Below the pieces are notes generated by a model, which was given only the letters and a program-made list of their open reading frames with translations, was not told where the DNA came from and ran no database searches. A stretch of DNA of 64,000 nt, from positions 2,108,001-2,172,000 of the forward strand of contig NZ_JAMBOC010000001.1 of NCBI RefSeq assembly GCF_023715405.1. Direction: 5' to 3'. Origin of the DNA: Solibacillus isronensis (GTDB lineage: Bacteria > Bacillota > Bacilli > Bacillales_A > Planococcaceae). The position numbers and the translations under genes are program-made. Shown piece by piece: positions 35,087 through 44,462 of this stretch; the first letter of the stretch is position 1, and every line of letters starts with the position of its first letter.

Positions 35087-36652
35087 TTATGCATTTGTTA
35101 CTTCCACACGGTTTCGCCCGTTCTTTTTCGCTTCATATAGTGCTGCGTCCGCTTTTTCCAAAATAATTTTTGGCTGATCCCCATGCAACGGATAATTTGC
35201 GATTCCGGCTGAGAATGTAATTACTTCCCCTGTCGGACTAATAAGTCGGGAAATTTCTTTGCGGAGTGCTTCTAACCGGCTATATGCATTACCTACCGTC
35301 TCTTCAGAAAGCAGGAGTATAAATTCTTCCCCACCATAACGGCAAGCTAAATCTTCTTCATCAACAACTTCTTTTAATTTACTAGCTATAAATTGCAATA
35401 CCTCGTCTCCTATAGTGTGACCATAGGAATCATTAACTTTTTTAAAGTAATCAACATCTAAAATGACTAATGTATATGGTTTTTGCTGTTCGGTCCATAA
35501 GTGAATTATTTTGTCAAAAGTACGGCGATTTAAAAGCTTTGTTAACGGATCCGTAGAGGATTCTTCTTTAAGTGTATTAACTTGTCCATGCAAAATTGAA
35601 AAGCTTTGAATAAGGGCTTCCCTAATATTAAACACTTCAAAATACCATGCGCGAATGTCTTTGAGCTTGTTCATCTCCTGCTCCTGTGCACTGTTCCCTG
35701 CTATTTCCGCCATACTTTGAAGCGGACGTACAATACGTGTTGCCAGTATAAAGACGAAAATAGTTGAGAGAAGAATAAATGGCAAACCTCGCGCAAAGAC
35801 TTCCGATACTTGTTTTCCAACGGCATTTATTGCTTCATCATACGGGGTTTGAACTACAATTCCCCAGCGCGTTCTTTCTGTGGAGCTATACCCAGCAAGC
35901 ATTGGCTGATCAAGAGAATTGACAATTTCCTTTGCACCGCTTTTTTCCTTTATCAGATTTTCTACAACCTCATTTTGTGAGACATTTTCCCCTAGTCGTG
36001 CTTTATCCGGATGATAAATGATCTTTCCATTTGTATCTACAACATATACATAAGAACCGTTTTCATAAGGGTGCCGGCCTAAAACCATTTCAAAAATATC
36101 CGACTCATGCAAATAAATCGTCCCGTTCACAACCCCTTTAAATATGCCTTCTTTATTATAGACTGGCATGGAAAGAAGAATAATTTCACGACCGGTCGGC
36201 GACATATAAGGATTGGTAATATAAGCCGTACGCCTTTTTAGCACATCAAGCCCTTCATTTGATGTTACCTTACTACCAACCAGACCAAGATTTTGTGGCG
36301 CATTGACTAAAATATTCGCATTCGCATCTACAACAACGACAGAACTAAATGTGTTTTCCTGCGAATAAAGACGGTTAACCTCTTGTTGCAGGGTTTCCAT
36401 ATTATTAAAGTCCTCACCAATTTCTGCTGCACTATAACGCATAACCCTTTTTGTATCCCCGATAAATTGGTCAATAGTTTCAGATAATTTCAAGGCATAT
36501 ACCCGGTTATTTTCCAATGCCTGTTCTTCCATAAACTTCACATTTCCTTGATAGCTAAAATATGTACTAACAATTACAGAAAGAAAAAAGGCGAGGGAAA
36601 TAACCGCGACTATTAAGTATTTTAGTTTCATATATTTTTTTAAAGAGATCAT
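35087..36652 (-). CDS. Membrane diguanylate cyclase (dCache-GGDEF), copy 1
   Basis: Makes cyclic di-GMP from two GTP in response to an external signal. The 521-aa protein has a transmembrane helix (about 12-33), an extracellular double Cache domain (about 40-280, with VYVVDTNGKIIYHP), a second helix (about 288-308), a helical linker (about 310-365) and a GGDEF domain (about 366-521). The signature is intact as RYGGEEF (440-444), so catalysis is expected. The allosteric I-site would need Arg at 431; Asp is found, so product inhibition is probably lost. ATG at 36652 has AGGAG 6 nt upstream. It has the same length as, and is highly similar to, the next gene, which looks like a tandem duplicate. 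Confidence 0.92.
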   Translation of the reverse strand: MISLKKYMKLKYLIVAVISLAFFLSVIVSTYFSYQGNVKFMEEQALENNRVYALKLSETIDQFIGDTKRVMRYSAAEIGEDFNNMETLQQEVNRLYSQENTFSSVVVVDANANILVNAPQNLGLVGSKVTSNEGLDVLKRRTAYITNPYMSPTGREIILLSMPVYNKEGIFKGVVNGTIYLHESDIFEMVLGRHPYENGSYVYVVDTNGKIIYHPDKARLGENVSQNEVVENLIKEKSGAKEIVNSLDQPMLAGYSSTERTRWGIVVQTPYDEAINAVGKQVSEVFARGLPFILLSTIFVFILATRIVRPLQSMAEIAGNSAQEQEMNKLKDIRAWYFEVFNIREALIQSFSILHGQVNTLKEESSTDPLTKLLNRRTFDKIIHLWTEQQKPYTLVILDVDYFKKVNDSYGHTIGDEVLQFIASKLKEVVDEEDLACRYGGEEFILLLSEETVGNAYSRLEALRKEISRLISPTGEVITFSAGIANYPLHGDQPKIILEKADAALYEAKKNGRNRVEVTNA

Positions 36653-36698
36653 GCATTTCTCCTAAAGAATAGAATAATTTTAAGTTTTAAACACCTAT

Positions 36699-36712
36699 AT
36701 TTTGATCAAAAT
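36699..36712. promoter_or_regulatory. 14-bp palindrome upstream of diguanylate cyclase copy 1
   Basis: ATTTTGATCAAAAT is a perfect palindrome 47-60 nt before the ATG at 36652. It is absent in front of copy 2, so it may be a copy-specific operator. The rest of 36653-36891 is very AT-rich without other clear signals. Confidence 0.35.
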
Positions 36713-36891
36713 TTATACTTAAGCAGAATAAAACTAATTAAAACATAAAAAAAGCTTAATTAACACTTAAAAAACTTTGTATAATTTTAGCATACCATTC
36801 TTTAGTGATTTATCAATTAACTAGAACACCCTTTATAAATTTGAATAATTTTCACCATTCTTCTGTACAGTTTTTTCAATCCCTATAATAT

Positions 36892-36924
36892 AAAAAAACT
36901 CTACCCAGCAATGCCATGTAGAGT
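36892..36924 (-). terminator. Terminator of diguanylate cyclase copy 2
   Basis: Stem ACTCTAC / GTAGAGT followed by a run of T residues on the minus strand. Confidence 0.75.
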
Positions 36925-36966
36925 AAACAGTTCCACTTAATTTTTAAAGAAGAATGGATTTTTAAA

Positions 36967-38532
36967 TTATGCATTTGTGACTTCTACACGATTGCGCCCG
37001 TTATCTTTCGCTTTGTATAACGCTTCATCGGCTTTTGCAATAATAGCCTTTAGTTCGTCACCATGTAGCGGATAATTTGCCATACCAGCAGAAAATGTAA
37101 GAGCTTCTCCTTCAGGATTAATAATTTGCTGAACATTTGACCGAAGCAATTCAACGCGTTCATAAGCATCTTCAATCGTTGTTTCTGTAAAGACAAGAAT
37201 AAATTCTTCTCCCCCGAAACGACATGCTAAATCATCTTCTTGTAACGATTCTTTTAGTTTACTTGCTAAAACTTGCAGTACCTCATCCCCTGCAATATGA
37301 CCATACGTATCATTTATTGATTTAAACCAGTCTACATCCAACATAACGAGCGTATAGTCTTTTTGCTTCTCAGTTAGTACTTTGATTTTCTTTTCAAAAG
37401 TATGGCGGTTCAATAGCTTTGTTAGTGAATCTGTTGATGTTTCTTCTTTCAGTGTATTCACTTTCCCATGTAAAACCGAAAAACTACTGATGAGTGCTTC
37501 CTGTATTTTATACACCTCGTAATACCAGGCCCGGATTTCCTTCAGCTTTTTCATCTCTTGATCTTTCACACTGTTTTCTGTGATTTCCGCTATTTTTTCA
37601 AGAGGACGAACAATATGGCTGGCCAATAAAAATACGACAATTGTTGAGAATATAATAAAAGGTAAACCAATTTTAAACACACTTAGCACTTGTTGCCCTA
37701 CCATACTAAGCGCTTCATCATATGGTGTTTGGACAATAATCCCCCACCGTGTTTTTTCACTTTGGCTATACCCTGCGAGTACTGGCTGGTCAAATGTATT
37801 AACAGCTTCTAAAGCACCACGTTTTTCTTTTAATAATTGAACAACTACCTCGCTTCTGGAAGCATCTCCCCCTAATCTTTCTTTTCTAGGATGATAAATA
37901 ATTTTTCCTCGAGTATCGACAACATACACATAAGATCCATTTTCATAAGGATGTTCACCTAGAATCGATTCAAAAATATTGGAGTCATACAGATAAATCG
38001 TGCCGCTCAAAACTCCTTTAAATTTTACCGATTCATCATAAATAGGCATCGAAATGGTAATGACTTTACGTCCTGTAGGTGAAATATATGGATCTGAAAC
38101 AAAAGGTTCATGTTTATCATAGTTTTCCAGTCCATTTATGGATGGAACCTTTTTACCTGCTTCACCGAGAGATTGCGGTGCATTCACCATAATATTGCCT
38201 TCCGCATCAACAATGAGAACAGAACTAAATGTATCGCCTTGTAAATAAAGACGGTTTGCTACATCCTGCAATTTGTTTATATTTTCAAAGTCATAGGCAA
38301 TCTCTGCTGCACTATAACGCATCGTGTTTGTTGAATTAACAATAAATTTATCGACTGTTTCCGCTAATTTCAGCGCGTATACCCGATTATTTTCCAGTGT
38401 CTGTTCTTGCATTAATTTCATATTTCCTTTGTAGTTGCTGTAAACACTGATTAGCGTTGAAAGTACAAAGGCAAGGGCAATGACTAATATGAATAAATAT
38501 TTTAATTTAATGAAATTTCGTAACGAAAACAT
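36967..38532 (-). CDS. Membrane diguanylate cyclase (dCache-GGDEF), copy 2
   Basis: The same 521-aa layout as copy 1: transmembrane helix, double Cache sensor (VYVVDTRGKIIYHP), second helix, linker and GGDEF domain with RFGGEEF. The I-site Arg is replaced by Gln (QEDD), again suggesting no feedback inhibition by cyclic di-GMP. ATG at 38532 has AGGAG 6 nt upstream. The Cache domains differ more than the GGDEF domains, so the two copies may sense different ligands. Both genes end in the same RNRVEVTNA tail. Near-identical DNA continues about 11 nt past the stop, marking one edge of the duplication. Each copy has its own terminator. Confidence 0.92.
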   Translation of the reverse strand: MFSLRNFIKLKYLFILVIALAFVLSTLISVYSNYKGNMKLMQEQTLENNRVYALKLAETVDKFIVNSTNTMRYSAAEIAYDFENINKLQDVANRLYLQGDTFSSVLIVDAEGNIMVNAPQSLGEAGKKVPSINGLENYDKHEPFVSDPYISPTGRKVITISMPIYDESVKFKGVLSGTIYLYDSNIFESILGEHPYENGSYVYVVDTRGKIIYHPRKERLGGDASRSEVVVQLLKEKRGALEAVNTFDQPVLAGYSQSEKTRWGIIVQTPYDEALSMVGQQVLSVFKIGLPFIIFSTIVVFLLASHIVRPLEKIAEITENSVKDQEMKKLKEIRAWYYEVYKIQEALISSFSVLHGKVNTLKEETSTDSLTKLLNRHTFEKKIKVLTEKQKDYTLVMLDVDWFKSINDTYGHIAGDEVLQVLASKLKESLQEDDLACRFGGEEFILVFTETTIEDAYERVELLRSNVQQIINPEGEALTFSAGMANYPLHGDELKAIIAKADEALYKAKDNGRNRVEVTNA

Positions 38533-38588
38533 TATAATCTCCTAGTCCAAATATAGGTAGATATATTTGATTTAATATAATTGCTAGT

Positions 38589-38597
38589 ATTATAACA
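38589..38597 (-). promoter_or_regulatory. Extended -10 promoter of diguanylate cyclase copy 2
   Basis: Minus strand TGTTATAAT, a perfect extended -10; the -35 is weak. The predicted leader is about 50 nt. Confidence 0.5.
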
Positions 38598-38673
38598 TAG
38601 CAGGACTAATTCCATATCAGCATATGCAACATATTTATGACAATCTTGTTAGAAATTTATGTAATGAACCAGT

Positions 38674-38714
38674 AAAAAAGCATCACCAAATCCATTTCCC
38701 AATTTGGCGATGCT
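38674..38714 (-). terminator. Terminator of the secreted nuclease gene
   Basis: Minus-strand stem AGCATCGCCAAAT / ATTTGGTGATGCT (one G-U) then six T residues. Confidence 0.9.
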
Positions 38715-38726
38715 CCCCGTTATCTA

Positions 38727-41700
38727 TTATTTAAACTCAATTGTTTCTGGTGATGCCCCTTTTGTATACGTAATATTCGCATCGGAGGGCAGATTACGTA
38801 TTTCTTTTACATGATTACCTTCAATAATGATTTGATTGATTTTTGTTCCTTTAAAATCAATAATCGCATTTCCTTTTTTCGGACTGATCGTTACAGTTTT
38901 GTCTGCAAACCCTGTTCCGTGGAATTCGGCATATTCACTAAATACCGCAATGCCGTTTTTAATATCTGTATTTTCTCCTAATGTAAGTGAAATACTTGGG
39001 CGGTTCATAATTAACTTGCCTGTTTTATAGTTTTTATAATTGTACTCGTTTTCCGGTACGATTGGCACCGGTGTTTCTTCTTTACCAGATTTCAAATCAA
39101 TTTGGACTAATACCGGATCGTGGTCAGATGCACGGCCCTGTGCTTCAGTAAAGTTCGCATTAATATGAATCATATCAATCTCTGTTACTTCTGCAAGATT
39201 GTTAGAAACTAAAATATGATCCAGCACTTGGTTGTTCCCTTGGAAGTAGTAGCTGAAACGATCTTCCACAGGTGCCTTGTCCACCATATTTGTTAAAACG
39301 TCGCCTTTTAATGCTTCAAGAGCCGGTGTAAATTCAAAATCATTCATATCACCCGCTACGACAATGTTCACGTCCGGATCTTTTGCAAGACCTTCATCGA
39401 TAAAGTCATTGATTACCTGTGCAAGCTCAATACGCTCCGGTTCAGATCCTAAAACCGGTGGCTGTGTTGGACCCCATAACGAATCGTCCCCACCTTTAGA
39501 ATTTAAATGTGCACCAATCACGACAACACGTTCTTCCTGGAATTCAAATTCCGCTGCAATCGGTTTACGTGTATCTTCAAATTTTGAAGGATTCACAAAA
39601 CCTGGATTCAATGCAAGGCTGCCTTCTTCTGTCCATGCATTCGCCTGCTCTCCTGTTCCATTTGTCCCATCAACAAGTGATACACGTTCAGGGTTATACA
39701 AGTACCCTACACGGATATTTCCGCCTGGTGCACCACCGCTTGTATTATTGATCGGCATAACATCAATCCAGTCATACTGAGGACCTCCCGCTACTTTAAT
39801 TTCGTTAATTAATCGCAAGTAACTTTCTGATGCATCGGCATTTCCTGAATCTGTTTGACCGTCATTATCTTGTACTTCTACTAATGTAATAATATCCGGC
39901 GACTTCATATTGTTTACAAATGTTGAAGCAATTTTTGCAGCTTTTTCATCGGATGTATTATCCTTGTTATTCGAAAAGTTTTCGATATTGTAAGATGCCA
40001 AATTCAGCTTGTCCGCTACTGGTTCAAGATGTGTTACTTCTTGCTGAATGTTCGCCTTTGTTACTTCCGGGAATACTTTATTCGTATTCAGGCGGTAACC
40101 ATCAGAGAAGTTTTCTACAAAACCGATCAGCGCATCATTAAAACGATCGCCTGATTCATAGTTTTTCGCTGATACTCCTTCCAGCATAATCTTTTCAGGG
40201 TTGTAATCATCAGCAGCGATATTTAAACCGCCATTATCGTTAAATGTATTGTTTGTTGTATTAGGAACGACGATTGGCGAATCATTGTTATACATCGGTC
40301 CTACTACTCTTGCATCAGGGAATGACACAAGCATGTACTCGATGGACTCCCAAAAATCGATTCCATCTTCTTGTGGGTCAAAAATTGCAAAACTGTCATT
40401 ATCGATAATTTTGTTCGGTGGGATTAAATCTTCACCGATAACTAGTGTTTTAGGAACAGTATCCGTACCTGTTTTTTCGATCTCATTAGCAGCGATTTGC
40501 GTATCTTTTAAACGCGTATTCCCGCCAGCTTCTGTTATAGTTCCTGTTACTTTCACTGAATCTCCTACCGCTAGGCCATGCGATGACTTGTTCACTTTAA
40601 TTGCAGTTGATTTCACACCATCGAACGATGTATTTTCCTGCATAATGAAGTTTGAAGCGTCAATTACAAAAGTTACAACTCCATCTACATCGTTTACTTG
40701 TAATCCTGCATATGGCGAAGTATGATTTGCCCCTTGAATGTCACTGATTGTCGCATTGTCCAAATCTATAATTTCATAAACGAATGTTGCAACCGCGCTG
40801 CTCGTTATGCCTTCTTTAACTCCAATAGCTTTAATCGTCATCGAATCATTGACAGTAATAGGATCCGTATATACAGTGCTTGCTGTAGTCGGTAGTGAAC
40901 CATCCACTGTGTAATAAATTGTTGCTCCTTCTGTAATTGTAGAAAGTGTTACATTTGTGCCGGCTGTTACGCCACCTGTATGTGAAGCTTGGATATTCTG
41001 TACTTTTGAGGTATCTTCAATAATACGGATTGGAAGAAGCTGATGGTTTGTAAATTGGCCAACAATCCCCGTAATTTCCCCGTACGTTTTTCCACTTATT
41101 AAACCTGAATCTCTCAATTTATCATAAATTGCAAATGTACCTGCTGCATCTGTTCCCGTATAGTTTTGGCCAGACCCGGTAATTTCTATATTTTTCAGTG
41201 TTACTAATCGTGATTCATTATCTTCTGCAATTCCAATACTTGTTACAACTTGTGGCTCTGGTAAAGTTGCCGCTGATTTACTAATAAGAGTAATCTTCGT
41301 TAGCTGTTTAAGACCACTGTATTCATCAACTTTCCCTTGAACAGAAACAAAGTCTCCCACATTTGCTGAAAGGCTGTCCGCAGGGTAAATTGCAATCGCC
41401 GCACCCGTTTCGTCCTGAATATGTGCTGTCGCTGTTTCTAGTTTTGCTGTGACAATTCCCGAAACGATTACTTCTTCGCCGATTGCCTTATTGCGTGCCT
41501 CTTCAATTGAGATAGCTGTTGGCGCTGTTTTGATCGTATAATCAAATGTTGCAACTTCGCTATTGGCCAAGTCTGATGCTGTCGCGAATGCCTTAATTGT
41601 CATCGCTTCATCAACAATAATACCTGTCGATCCATTATAAACCGTGCTTTCTGTCGTCGGTTCAGAACCATCAGTTGTGTAATAAATCGTTGCATTTTGA

Positions 41701-42260
41701 GTAGTCGTTGATAGTGTTACATTTGTTCCTGCATAAATTTCGCCTGTTGTCGGAGAAGCTTTGATAGATGCTACTTGTGTCGGCTCTTCTGGATTAGGTG
41801 TATCATTACCAACAAACTGAATGAAACTAGGTGATTTTAATCCTGCATGGTTACCAAAATATTTTTCCAGTGAACCTGTTATTACTACTTTTTTACCAAG
41901 ATTTCCAGGATTCGTTTTTAACCCAAATTCGGCTCTAATTGAAGCAGGTGAATTTGGCAATTGAACGTAGAGCATTTTCGTTACATCGGTTTCACCCGGT
42001 GTATCCGCGATAGCAATATTCGTATCGGTTTCAGCTTCTACTACATAAGAGGTTTCACTTTTCGCAAACCCTACTATATAACCCTCTACTGTTACATCGG
42101 GCTTAACTGAAGCTGGATTAAACTGACTGATCGCATCTCCAACTCCAATAGCACCTGTTGTCTCAGCCTTCGTAACTGCAAAGTGAGGTAGAATCATCGA
42201 AATTACAAGTAAAAATGATAAAGCAATTTTGGAAACGAAATTGAATCCACTATTTTTCAT
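38727..42260 (-). CDS. Secreted multi-domain nuclease (EEP family; YhcR/ExeM-like)
   Basis: A 1177-aa extracellular protein. ATG at 42260 has AGGAGC 7 nt upstream; the signal peptide ends near TKA. Order of parts: an OB-like module (about 45-150), a chitobiase C-terminal-type repeat (about 168-243, TIYYTTDGSEPTTESTVYNG), OB-fold modules (about 250-415), a second such repeat (about 430-498), another OB-fold (about 500-600), then the endonuclease/exonuclease/phosphatase domain (about 750-1056). Catalytic signatures are LASYNIENFSN, VEVQDNDG, IGAHLNSKGG, GDMNDFEF and the final SDHDPV. A C-terminal module (1076-1177) is shared with the large nuclease at 58593-63344. No SLH or sortase motif is seen, so it may be released. 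Extracellular DNA or RNA degradation is the likely role. Confidence 0.88.
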   Translation of the reverse strand: MKNSGFNFVSKIALSFLLVISMILPHFAVTKAETTGAIGVGDAISQFNPASVKPDVTVEGYIVGFAKSETSYVVEAETDTNIAIADTPGETDVTKMLYVQLPNSPASIRAEFGLKTNPGNLGKKVVITGSLEKYFGNHAGLKSPSFIQFVGNDTPNPEEPTQVASIKASPTTGEIYAGTNVTLSTTTQNATIYYTTDGSEPTTESTVYNGSTGIIVDEAMTIKAFATASDLANSEVATFDYTIKTAPTAISIEEARNKAIGEEVIVSGIVTAKLETATAHIQDETGAAIAIYPADSLSANVGDFVSVQGKVDEYSGLKQLTKITLISKSAATLPEPQVVTSIGIAEDNESRLVTLKNIEITGSGQNYTGTDAAGTFAIYDKLRDSGLISGKTYGEITGIVGQFTNHQLLPIRIIEDTSKVQNIQASHTGGVTAGTNVTLSTITEGATIYYTVDGSLPTTASTVYTDPITVNDSMTIKAIGVKEGITSSAVATFVYEIIDLDNATISDIQGANHTSPYAGLQVNDVDGVVTFVIDASNFIMQENTSFDGVKSTAIKVNKSSHGLAVGDSVKVTGTITEAGGNTRLKDTQIAANEIEKTGTDTVPKTLVIGEDLIPPNKIIDNDSFAIFDPQEDGIDFWESIEYMLVSFPDARVVGPMYNNDSPIVVPNTTNNTFNDNGGLNIAADDYNPEKIMLEGVSAKNYESGDRFNDALIGFVENFSDGYRLNTNKVFPEVTKANIQQEVTHLEPVADKLNLASYNIENFSNNKDNTSDEKAAKIASTFVNNMKSPDIITLVEVQDNDGQTDSGNADASESYLRLINEIKVAGGPQYDWIDVMPINNTSGGAPGGNIRVGYLYNPERVSLVDGTNGTGEQANAWTEEGSLALNPGFVNPSKFEDTRKPIAAEFEFQEERVVVIGAHLNSKGGDDSLWGPTQPPVLGSEPERIELAQVINDFIDEGLAKDPDVNIVVAGDMNDFEFTPALEALKGDVLTNMVDKAPVEDRFSYYFQGNNQVLDHILVSNNLAEVTEIDMIHINANFTEAQGRASDHDPVLVQIDLKSGKEETPVPIVPENEYNYKNYKTGKLIMNRPSISLTLGENTDIKNGIAVFSEYAEFHGTGFADKTVTISPKKGNAIIDFKGTKINQIIIEGNHVKEIRNLPSDANITYTKGASPETIEFK

Positions 42261-42291
42261 TTGTTTAGCTCCTTATAATTTTTTATATCTC

Positions 42292-42332
42292 AAAAAAAAG
42301 CAAACCCTTCTTTATTTAATTAGAGGATTTGC
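42292..42332 (-). terminator. Terminator-like hairpin in the leader of the nuclease gene
   Basis: Minus-strand stem GCAAATCCTCT / AGAAGGGTTTGC (one bulge, one G-U) followed by eight T residues, ending 31 nt before the ATG at 42260. There is no minus-strand gene upstream before 43680, which already has its own terminator. It could be an attenuator or the end of a lost gene. Between 42333 and 42716 there is only AT-rich DNA with short broken frames; no known riboswitch core was seen. Confidence 0.6.
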
Positions 42333-42716
42333 CTTGGGAGATTAAATAGATTCTTACTAGCTTTCAAAAATTTTTCTTATAAAGGAATACTTACTTTTAT
42401 CCTTAATAGTAATGAATATGAAAGTTATATTTATCCAATATTTAAATTTTATTAAATTTCAGAAATATCTAGTAGAGTAATTTCTCCTATTATATTAATT
42501 AGGGTCTTATTTCTCATTAATAATTTCTGTTTCATCTATCGTTAATTCTATATATTACATAAAATTTCTATATCCATTACTATCACAGCTAGCTCATCTA
42601 CCTTATGTTAGATTTGCCCATATAACAAAGCAGCAAATAGAACTCACTAATAATTTGTGCTAAAGTAAATTTTATACAGAGTAATTCAGTAAGAATAATA
42701 TAGAAGGAGCTTGATA

Positions 42717-43610
42717 ATGATGAGAAATATTCCATATGTAGTGGATGGTGACTGGTTGGAGGCACAACTGGAAGACCCAAACTTACGCTTAATCGATGCA
42801 TCAACGTTCTTAAAAATTCCTGAGGGCGAAGGGTTTCCAGAGCTATGGTCCGGTTTCGAAGCTTATAAAGAAGATCATATTCCCGGAGCGGCTTATGCGG
42901 ATTTACTGAAAGACTTTACTAACCCTGAAGGAAAGGCACCTTTTACAATTGCAACAAGAGAGCAATTTCTGAAAGCTGTGGAACCTTTAGGAATTACCGA
43001 AGAAACTTATGTAGTAATTTATGACCGCGGCCCATTAGTAAATGTCGATATATTAGCATCTGACTGGTCGGCACGTTTACGCTGGCAATTAAAATATGAA
43101 GGCTTTGATAATGTAGCTGTTCTCGACGGAGGATTCCGTAAATGGAAACTCGATGGTCGTCCAACTGAATCAGGAATCTCCAACTATGAACCTGCGCCGT
43201 TTCCAGGAGAACGCCGTGAGCATCTGATTGTATCAAAAGAAGATGTAAAAGCTGCTTTGGGGGATGAAAATATTGTATTGATAAACAGTTTGTCAGAGGC
43301 AGATTTCCGAGGTGAAACAACAACATACCCGCGCCCTGGTCATATCCCCGGAAGCAAGCATGCCTTTTTCGGATCTCATTCAAATCCGGAAACACGTTTA
43401 CTGAACGATGATGCTACACTACGTGCTACATTTGAAAAATTGGGTGCACTAGATCCAAATAAAAAGGTGATTACTTATTGCGGCGGAGGAATTGCTGCGA
43501 CATGGAACGCATTATTGCTGAATAAATTAGGGCAGGAAAATGTGGCAGTTTATGATGGGTCGTTGAATGAGTGGGCGGCGGATGAGAGTTGTCCGTTAGT
43601 GACAGGTTAA
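42717..43610 (+). CDS. Two-domain sulfurtransferase (rhodanese / 3-mercaptopyruvate type)
   Basis: A cytoplasmic enzyme of 297 aa. GGAG at 42706-42709 places the start at ATG 42717 (7 nt); an in-frame TTG at 42711 is too close. The N-terminal rhodanese domain (about 5-140) lacks the catalytic Cys: its loop reads YDRGPLVNV. The C-terminal domain (about 160-290) has the active loop TYCGGGIAA, with the Cys that carries the persulfide. This inactive/active pairing is standard for thiosulfate and 3-mercaptopyruvate sulfurtransferases. The loop does not decide the substrate. It is transcribed alone and converges on the inositol operon. Confidence 0.9.
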   Translation: MMRNIPYVVDGDWLEAQLEDPNLRLIDASTFLKIPEGEGFPELWSGFEAYKEDHIPGAAYADLLKDFTNPEGKAPFTIATREQFLKAVEPLGITEETYVVIYDRGPLVNVDILASDWSARLRWQLKYEGFDNVAVLDGGFRKWKLDGRPTESGISNYEPAPFPGERREHLIVSKEDVKAALGDENIVLINSLSEADFRGETTTYPRPGHIPGSKHAFFGSHSNPETRLLNDDATLRATFEKLGALDPNKKVITYCGGGIAATWNALLLNKLGQENVAVYDGSLNEWAADESCPLVTG

Positions 43611-43627
43611 TACATCCCTAAAAACTA

Positions 43628-43671
43628 GCAAGCTCTAGATCATTTTGCTAATTGATCTAGAGCTTGCTTTT
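43628..43671. terminator. Bidirectional terminator between sulfurtransferase gene and inositol operon
   Basis: Perfect 15-bp stem GCAAGCTCTAGATCA / TGATCTAGAGCTTGC with T-rich tails on both sides. It ends both convergent transcripts. Confidence 0.9.
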
Positions 43672-43679
43672 GTTTAATT

Positions 43680-44462
43680 TTATTTTTTATGAGGCCAGAT
43701 AGATGGTTGTTCTTCCAATAACCATTTATGCTCATCTACGAATATTCGTTCAGTCCATGGTTTGTTATCTAAATGACGAATCATCCAACAAAAATACATT
43801 GCATAACCTGGTGCTGTCGATTGAGGATGGTCTAAGTTACCTGGTATAGTAATAAAACTATGATCCTCTATTCTGTAGGCCTCTTCGCCGATCATCGCAC
43901 AACCAAATCCTTGTGGTCGGTCAAAGCGATAATAATAGACTTCCGGTTGTTGATGTACGTGTGGCGGATAGCTGGACCATTTTCCAGGATGGGAAATTAC
44001 TTCACCTATCACAAGATTAGAGTATGGCGCGTTTGTGTAATCAAATATTGTTCGAATTGTTCGGAATGCTGTATCATTCCATACCTCCGCCCCTGCATCC
44101 TCACTTTGGCATTCCTCAGGTTTATAAAGGTACGCATCAAACTTCGATGTATTATCGGTTTTTTGTACAAGTACTTGACTGTCTTCGATAGCATTCACAA
44201 TTACAATAGTATCTTTACTCACATGGAGACAATGGGGTTCTTCATCAAATAAACTTTGTCGTTTTACTGTTATTTGTTGCGTTTCCCATTGAAGTTCAAC
44301 ATGTGCTTCTAAAGGCAAAACAGCCATCTCGCATAATTCATCTTGCAATGTGACCGATTCCCCTGCTTTTAAAAGGTAAATACCAATATCCATCAAGGAA
44401 TCTGGATCGGACCTTTCTGTTAAGGCGATGTATCCAAAATCCTGAGTTAATTTTTTATACAT
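43680..44462 (-). CDS. iolB: 5-deoxy-glucuronate isomerase IolB
   Basis: Converts 5-deoxy-D-glucuronate to 2-deoxy-5-keto-D-gluconate in myo-inositol breakdown. ATG at 44462 is chosen from GGGAGGG 6 nt upstream; the frame runs further up without support. The 260-aa product has the two cupin-like halves of the family. The metal-site motif shows as KWSSYPPHVHQQPEVYYYRF, with GYAMYFCWMIRHLDNKPW near the end. The start overlaps the iolJ stop by 8 bp, indicating translational coupling. It is the last gene of the 13-gene inositol operon, directly followed by the shared terminator. Confidence 0.95.
   Translation of the reverse strand: MYKKLTQDFGYIALTERSDPDSLMDIGIYLLKAGESVTLQDELCEMAVLPLEAHVELQWETQQITVKRQSLFDEEPHCLHVSKDTIVIVNAIEDSQVLVQKTDNTSKFDAYLYKPEECQSEDAGAEVWNDTAFRTIRTIFDYTNAPYSNLVIGEVISHPGKWSSYPPHVHQQPEVYYYRFDRPQGFGCAMIGEEAYRIEDHSFITIPGNLDHPQSTAPGYAMYFCWMIRHLDNKPWTERIFVDEHKWLLEEQPSIWPHKK

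Noticed and set aside
42292..42480. Cyclic di-GMP or other known riboswitch before the nuclease gene
   Set aside because: The conserved cores of known classes (for example the GEMM-type A-rich and GCAAAGCCAC blocks) are absent; only the terminator hairpin can be supported.
42333..42600. Pseudogene of a regulator or adhesin on the minus strand
   Set aside because: Short frames can be strung together, but without a recognisable protein match the claim cannot be supported.
42598..42804. Minus-strand 68-codon frame overlapping the sulfurtransferase start
   Set aside because: It overlaps the well-supported plus-strand gene and its ribosome binding site; there is no binding site of its own and no recognisable product.
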